A stretch of 27,527 nt of DNA from JAHJRJ01 sp037443685 (lineage in GTDB: Bacteria > Bacteroidota > Ignavibacteria > UBA10030 > BY39): the NCBI GenBank assembly GCA_037443685.1, contig JBBINX010000021.1, forward strand, positions 1 through 27,527, read 5' to 3'. Below the pieces are notes generated by a model. The model was not told the DNA's origin. It did no database searches and worked only from the letters and a program-made list of their open reading frames with translations. The position numbers were made by a program, and so were the translations under genes. This document shows positions 23,363 to 27,527 of this stretch, piece after piece. Position 1 is the stretch's first letter; each line of letters starts with the position of its first letter.

Positions 23363-24616
23363 ATGATGAAAAGAATTGCTCTCTTACTTTCGATACTACT
23401 ATCAATTTCGTTTTCATTCGCACAAGATATTAAGTGGGACGGTGAACTTCGAGTTCGGAGTGAACTTGATGGCAGGGATTTTAAAAATTCCACTCCCCCA
23501 AACTATTTTAGCTTATTCCGTGCTAGACTTGGTGCAAATGTCCAACCAATCGAAAATGTAAAAGTATATCTTCAAATACAAGATGCGCGAATTTTCGGTG
23601 AAGAAAAGGATGCGACCGGTAGTTTTAATAATATCAGTAATACAAAAAATCTCGATTTGCATCAAGGATATATGCAAATTGATAAGTTTGTTTATGATGA
23701 GATATCTTTCAAATTAGGCAGGCAACGTTTATCATACGGAAATCAGCGGATAATGGGCGCCGTTATGTGGAACAACGTAGGCCGTATTTACGATGGCGGT
23801 CTTATCCGTTATGAAATTCCTAAACACCGCTTCGATTTGTTTGTTATGAATACAGCCGAAACTAATATATCACCGTCTGCTGCTACTCCAGCAGAAGTAA
23901 AGTTTGTAAGAGATGCGGGACAATTATTTAGCGGACTTTATTATACTACAAATTACTTTACACATCATCAACTTGATTTGTTTACTCTTCATCAACTTGA
24001 TAGAAACATATCAGTTTCCGGTTTTAACGATTTATCGCGCTTCACGAGTGGCATTTATGCAACAGGGGCTATCACAGATGAATTTTTTTATGAGGCCGAC
24101 CTCGCAATTCAAAACGGATGGAAAAAAGGGAGTGATATATCGGCATATCTGTTGGCTCTAACCGGGGGTTATAATTTTGTTGATATGCCCATTTCTTCTG
24201 TGTCTGTCTCATTCGAAAGATTATCTGGCACACCGGCGGGCGATACAAAGTACAAAACATTCGAACCACCGTATGCTACCGGACATAAATTCTACGGCTT
24301 TATGGATTACTTCACAAACATACCAAAACATACCGACGAACGAGGATTGCAAGACATCTACGCACGATTAATTCTTCAACCGCAAGAATCAGTAACTGCG
24401 AATATCACTTTACATAATTTTACATTGGCAGAAAAATTGAGGGACGAAACAGAATTAGGTCAAGAGATTGATTTTGTTTTAAATTGGAAATACAACAAAC
24501 ACGTAAGTTTCGAATGCGGCGGTGGTTTATTCGCCCCGGGCAAAGTTATGGTTAATAAGTTTGGTGGTAGCGATGTTTCACATTGGGGATATATAACAAC
24601 TTCATTTTCATTTTAA
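23363..24616 (+). CDS. Outer-membrane beta-barrel, Alginate_exp-like porin
   Basis: The 417-residue protein has a signal peptide (MMKRIALLL...SFSFA, cleavage near residue 20) and alternating aromatic strands ending in FSF, as expected for an outer-membrane barrel. LRVRSE near the N terminus, FRARLGANVQ, and FKLGRQRLSYGNQR with WNNVGRIYDGGLIRY are the features of the Alginate_exp family of large porins. An actual alginate role is unlikely; the position directly before nrfA suggests passage of nitrite, ammonium or a substrate for the same growth mode. AGAGGAAAGGAA precedes the ATG. The substrate is not determined. Confidence 0.75.
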   Translation: MMKRIALLLSILLSISFSFAQDIKWDGELRVRSELDGRDFKNSTPPNYFSLFRARLGANVQPIENVKVYLQIQDARIFGEEKDATGSFNNISNTKNLDLHQGYMQIDKFVYDEISFKLGRQRLSYGNQRIMGAVMWNNVGRIYDGGLIRYEIPKHRFDLFVMNTAETNISPSAATPAEVKFVRDAGQLFSGLYYTTNYFTHHQLDLFTLHQLDRNISVSGFNDLSRFTSGIYATGAITDEFFYEADLAIQNGWKKGSDISAYLLALTGGYNFVDMPISSVSVSFERLSGTPAGDTKYKTFEPPYATGHKFYGFMDYFTNIPKHTDERGLQDIYARLILQPQESVTANITLHNFTLAEKLRDETELGQEIDFVLNWKYNKHVSFECGGGLFAPGKVMVNKFGGSDVSHWGYITTSFSF

Positions 24617-24685
24617 TTAGCAAAATCTTTATTGCATGCAGGTTGCGTTTAATAGATTCACAAATTTTGAAGAAAGGAACAAACG

Positions 24686-25999
24686 ATGGAAATTAAGAAA
24701 AGATATTTCGCGTTAATGGCAGTGAGTATTATTCTTACTATAACCATAGTTGGTTTATTGGTAAATATATTCGAACACAAACAAGAAGGACGGATTACCT
24801 ATTTACAACTCAACGAAATACCTGAAGGTGAACCCGACCCTGCAGTATGGAAAGATAATTTCCCGAGGCAATACGATTCGTATATGAAAACGATGAGAAC
24901 AAGCGAATTGGAAGATTATAGTAAATATGGTCGTTATGGTGGTTCTGAATCATTCCAAAAATTAGATAAACATCCCGACTATAAGCGACTTTTTGCTGGC
25001 TACCCATTTGGGATAGATTACAGAGAAGAACGTGGACACATGAATGCTTTACCGGACATGCTCGCTTCACAACGGTTGGGTGATAAGAAGCCGGGAACTT
25101 GTATGAGTTGTAAAAGTCCGCAAGTGCCTAAGTTGATTGATTCGATTGGTGCTGAAGCTTTTTATAAAATACCTGTAAAAGATTTGGTAGAGAAGCATGG
25201 TTTTAAGCATTCGGTTTCGTGTGCTGATTGCCATGATGCAAACACGATGGATTTAAAAATTACTCGCACCGCTTTTAAAGAAGCAATGGAACGTAGAGGC
25301 ATTGATCTGTCGAAAGCCGATAGACAACAGATGCGAACTTATGTTTGCGCTCAATGCCACGTCGAATATTATTTTAAAGGAGCCGGGAAATATTTAACCT
25401 TCCCTTGGGATAAAGGATTAAACATCGACAGTATCGATTCATATTATTCTGAAGTTGCTTTTACCGATTGGAATCATGCTGAAACAAATTCACCGCTGAT
25501 AAAAATTCAGCACCCTGAATTTGAATTTTGGTCAACAGGTATTCACGCACGCTCGAATGTCGCTTGTGCCGATTGCCACATGTCCTACAAACGCGAAGGT
25601 GCAATAAAGATAACCGACCATTGGATAAGAACTCCGTTAGAAAATATTTCCGGTACATGTCTAAATTGCCATCGTCAGAGTGAAGCAGAGATGAAAAGCA
25701 GAGTATTGGAAATACAGGATAAAACTTATCAATCTATGCAGAAGTCAGAAAAAGCAATCATCGTCGCAATGGATGTTTTAAAAATGGCGATGAAATCGGG
25801 TGCGAGCAATGAGGAATTAGAGGAAACGAGAATGTTGCATCGGAAAGCTCAGATTCGTTGGGATTTTATCAGCGCTGAAAATAGTATGGGTTTCCACAGC
25901 CCGCAAGAGTCGGCAAGAATTTTGGCTGATGCTCGCGATTTTGCACGGCAGGCAGAATTATCGGCATATAAAACTTTAATAAAAGTTACCTACAAATGA
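24686..25999 (+). CDS. nrfA: Pentaheme cytochrome c nitrite reductase
   Basis: NrfA reduces nitrite to ammonium with six electrons. The 437-residue protein has the special catalytic-heme motif CMSCK (139-143), where lysine is the heme ligand, and four CxxCH sites: 179-183, 221-225, 294-298 and 325-329. Active-site residues are visible: Arg116 in EERGH, Tyr228 in CAQCHVEYYF and His276 in KIQHPE, with calcium ligands Glu227, Tyr228, Lys273 and Gln275 as in characterised enzymes. The N-terminal hydrophobic stretch (about 7-28) lacks an obvious cleavage site and could be an anchor facing the periplasm. It overlaps nrfH by ATGA. Confidence 0.95.
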   Translation: MEIKKRYFALMAVSIILTITIVGLLVNIFEHKQEGRITYLQLNEIPEGEPDPAVWKDNFPRQYDSYMKTMRTSELEDYSKYGRYGGSESFQKLDKHPDYKRLFAGYPFGIDYREERGHMNALPDMLASQRLGDKKPGTCMSCKSPQVPKLIDSIGAEAFYKIPVKDLVEKHGFKHSVSCADCHDANTMDLKITRTAFKEAMERRGIDLSKADRQQMRTYVCAQCHVEYYFKGAGKYLTFPWDKGLNIDSIDSYYSEVAFTDWNHAETNSPLIKIQHPEFEFWSTGIHARSNVACADCHMSYKREGAIKITDHWIRTPLENISGTCLNCHRQSEAEMKSRVLEIQDKTYQSMQKSEKAIIVAMDVLKMAMKSGASNEELEETRMLHRKAQIRWDFISAENSMGFHSPQESARILADARDFARQAELSAYKTLIKVTYK

Positions 26000-26442
26000 G
26001 TAGTCTAAAAAAAATATTTATGCCCTTGCTGTTTACGACGGTCGGAATTTTCATGGGCGTGTGTATATATACTTTTGTTTATGCAAAGGGTTACTCATAT
26101 GTGTCGGACAATCCTACAGCTTGTATCAATTGTCATGTAATGCGTGAAAATTTTAATTCGTGGAACTTTGCAAGCCATAAGGATATCGCTTGTAATGGTT
26201 GCCATACTCCTGAGAACATATTCAGGAAATATTTAGTTAAAGCTGAAAACGGTTTTAATCATTCGTTGGCGTTCACACTCGGTCCACCAGAAGCGATACA
26301 GATTAAATCCAGAAGCGCTAATGTAGTTGAAGAGAATTGTATCCGTTGTCATAAAGAAACCTTGTCGGCAATCTTTATTCAAACACATAAAAACAGACGA
26401 AAATGTTTTACGTGCCATCAAAATGTGGGACATAGTTTTTAA
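25996..26442 (+). CDS. nrfH: NapC/NirT-type tetraheme quinol dehydrogenase
   Basis: NrfH takes electrons from menaquinol and delivers them to NrfA. The 148-residue protein has one N-terminal membrane helix (about 8-30) and four CxxCH hemes: 43-47, 66-70, 115-119 and 137-141. The first is followed by VM, and that methionine (Met49) corresponds to the unusual axial ligand of NrfH. The start overlaps the nrfA stop (ATGA), so the two are translationally coupled. The order nrfA-nrfH is the reverse of the nrfHA order in the best studied epsilon- and deltaproteobacteria. Confidence 0.93.
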   Translation: MSSLKKIFMPLLFTTVGIFMGVCIYTFVYAKGYSYVSDNPTACINCHVMRENFNSWNFASHKDIACNGCHTPENIFRKYLVKAENGFNHSLAFTLGPPEAIQIKSRSANVVEENCIRCHKETLSAIFIQTHKNRRKCFTCHQNVGHSF

Positions 26443-26448
26443 TATTGT

Positions 26449-26877
26449 ATGAGTCTAATATTTAGCCGACAATGTGAATATGCAATCCAATCTCTGATCT
26501 ACCTTGCGAAGAAACAAGATAGAGAATGGGTGTCGATAACTGAAATTGCAAGCAATTTAAAAATCCCTAAACATTTTTTAGGAAAGATTTTGCAGTCGTT
26601 ATCATTCACTAATATTATCAAATCACAAAAAGGATTACATGGAGGTTTTTCTTTGGCAAAAAATCCCAAGGATATTTCGCTTTTTGATATTGTTGAAGTC
26701 GTTGACGGCGACGCGTATCGAAAGAAATGTGTAATAGGATTTCCTGATTGCTCGAATAATAATCCATGTCCAGTCCACACAAAATGGAAAGATTTAAGAG
26801 ATTCAATTGTAGAGATGATTAAAAAGAAATCATTACTCGATGTAGCAAGTGAAGTAACGAAACCAGGTTACGAATAA
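26449..26877 (+). CDS. Rrf2-family transcriptional regulator, probable Fe-S sensor
   Basis: The 142-residue protein has the Rrf2 winged helix (IFSRQCEYAIQSLIYLA, then SITEIASNLKIPKHFLGKIL, SQKGLHGGFSLA) and three cysteines, Cys94, Cys101 and Cys107, at the positions that hold an iron-sulfur cluster in IscR and NsrR. The spacing C-x6-C-x5-C differs by one residue from the usual C-x5-C-x5-C of IscR and NsrR. It lies six bases after nrfH. By position it should sense nitric oxide, nitrite-derived stress or redox state and act as an NsrR-like regulator of the cluster. IscR-like control of Fe-S assembly is less likely, as no isc or suf genes are present. Confidence 0.88.
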   Translation: MSLIFSRQCEYAIQSLIYLAKKQDREWVSITEIASNLKIPKHFLGKILQSLSFTNIIKSQKGLHGGFSLAKNPKDISLFDIVEVVDGDAYRKKCVIGFPDCSNNNPCPVHTKWKDLRDSIVEMIKKKSLLDVASEVTKPGYE

Positions 26878-26893
26878 TTTTTTTATCCTTAAT

Positions 26894-26911
26894 TAGGACA
26901 ATTATATCCGA
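26894..26911. promoter_or_regulatory. Degenerate copy of the nrf operator motif
   Basis: TAGGAC, six bases, then ATCCGA has the same half-site length and spacing as the repeat at 23303-23320 (TAAGAC-N6-GTCTTA), but four of six positions pair. It lies 17 bases after rrf2, upstream of the polyferredoxin remnant and ferredoxin gene. A shared Rrf2 regulon is inferred. Confidence 0.4.
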
Positions 26912-27006
26912 TTTTAAGAAAAATTATTATAAATATGGCATTTAAAGAAAATTTTCATAAAAATATATAAACTGAAAAAGAACAATTTTTTCAATCGAAA
27001 GTAACG

Positions 27007-27358
27007 ATGCCTGTTGTGACTGCAGGAAGCAGAAAAGAAGTAAAGAAAATTCCTGTAAAGCTTAGAAAGCTGAAAATAAATTGTTCATCCGAAAAAAATA
27101 TCTTGAAAAGATATTTATGGAAATTAAAAGAAGATACACATTTCTTCAGAACGAATATCCACGTAGCATTTTCATTTTTTGTAATTTGGATTGGGATTGA
27201 ATTTTACATATTTATGCGCTGGGGGGAATCAGGCGGCCAAACCCTCTATATTGAAAGCCCCCCGGTGTAGAAGGTTTTTTACAGATAGTGCATTAATCAG
27301 TTTGAATTATTGGTTTCAAACCGGTGGGGAATTTCCTGAGTATGGACCGAATGATTAG
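27007..27358 (+). pseudogene. Decayed NapH-like membrane polyferredoxin gene
   Basis: The first 87 codons give an amphipathic start and one membrane helix (VAFSFFVIWIGIEFYIFMRW), ending at TAG 27268. Reading on after one missing base in the C-run 27258-27263 gives GVEGFLQI, and after a second missing base near 27287 it gives SALISLNYWFQTGGEFPEYG, then TAG at 27356. The joined text follows intact membrane 4Fe-4S proteins of the NapH/RdxA type (family pattern PPGVEAFLPISAL...YW..TG), as I remember them. Those continue into cysteine-rich transmembrane parts (KKSFCSWLCPVG) that are absent here. Two frameshifts plus loss of the cluster-binding part make it non-functional, unless the bases are sequencing errors. 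Confidence 0.65.
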
Positions 27359-27415
27359 AAAATTGAAAGATTCAAAGACTAAAATATATTGTACAAATTA
27401 TAAAGGAAAATTAGC

Positions 27416-27527
27416 TTGGTAAAAAGAAAAATTATAAAAATAGATGAATCACTTTGCGATGGCTGTGCCTTATGCATACCATCGTGTCCCGAGGGTGCAT
27501 TACAAATCGTAGATGGAAAAGCAAAAC
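27416..27527 (+). CDS. 4Fe-4S ferredoxin-type protein, 5' part
   Basis: A frame from TTG 27416, with AAGGA about ten bases upstream, runs off the window after 37 codons. It encodes KIDESLCDGCALCIPSCPEG, a complete CxxCxxCxxxCP 4Fe-4S motif, then ALQIVDGKAK. Proteins with this start usually carry a second cluster motif (YCDGLGACL type) and are often found near hydroxylamine reductase and Rrf2 regulators, as I recall. The position after rrf2 and the polyferredoxin remnant fits an electron carrier for nitrogen-oxide detoxification. The rest of the gene is outside the window. Confidence 0.8.
   Translation, partial: MVKRKIIKIDESLCDGCALCIPSCPEGALQIVDGKAK

Overview
The window is about 27.5 kb of low-GC bacterial chromosome, densely coding, with no tRNA, rRNA, CRISPR array, integrase or intact insertion sequence that I could see. 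Gene content (fused two-domain 2-oxoacid dehydrogenase E1, nrfA/nrfH, FeoAB with Fur, POT transporter, lipoproteins with classical lipoboxes, an Alginate_exp-like outer-membrane barrel) points to a Gram-negative of the Bacteroidota/Chlorobi/Ignavibacteria (FCB) group. Ignavibacteria-like is my best guess, by inference only. The promoters I could recognise are ordinary sigma-70 type (TTGACT or TTGCTT, 16-18 bp, TATATT-like), and several genes appear to start with TTG or GTG.

Region by region: (1) 1-1173, a partial unknown gene and ychF. (2) 1174-4600, minus strand: a candidate small RNA gene with its own near-consensus promoter and terminator, then the iron operon fur-feoA-feoB followed by a small zinc-ribbon ORF and a doubtful small ORF. 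Its promoter carries a 21-bp Fur-type palindrome placed directly against the -10 box. (3) 4649-6952, minus strand: a collagen-like lipoprotein and a POT peptide transporter. The 3' tail of a second, otherwise lost, POT gene survives downstream of the lipoprotein. (4) 7169-13811, plus strand: a self-contained 2-oxoacid dehydrogenase and lipoylation cluster, lpd-lipB-E1(alpha+beta fused)-E2-lipA. (5) 13842-17911, plus strand: the translation block rplM-rpsI, rpsB-tsf-pyrH-frr, with a hairpin between rpsI and rpsB and a weaker one between tsf and pyrH. (6) 18054-19251: two membrane proteins, a double-PspC protein and a LiaF/LiaI-like partner. (7) 19307-23200, minus strand: polA with intact proofreading motifs and an FKBP-type lipoprotein isomerase. 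(8) 23275-27527, plus strand: a nitrite-ammonification cluster, outer-membrane porin-nrfA-nrfH-rrf2, followed by a decayed membrane polyferredoxin gene and the start of a 4Fe-4S ferredoxin gene.

How the parts work together: octanoyl-ACP is used by LipB and the octanoyl group is turned into lipoyl by LipA on the E2 made from the same operon, with Lpd re-oxidising it. In the last cluster NrfH passes quinol electrons to NrfA for nitrite reduction to ammonium. The Rrf2 regulator encoded at the end, with three cysteines suited to an Fe-S cluster, probably controls the cluster through an inverted repeat (TAAGAC-N6-GTCTTA) that overlaps the porin promoter. A degenerate copy of the repeat lies just after rrf2.

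Most of the window is ordinary core genome. The points most worth a second look are the orphan small RNA gene, the two repressor-site/promoter arrangements (Fur type and Rrf2 type), the twice-frameshifted polyferredoxin, and the POT gene remnant.
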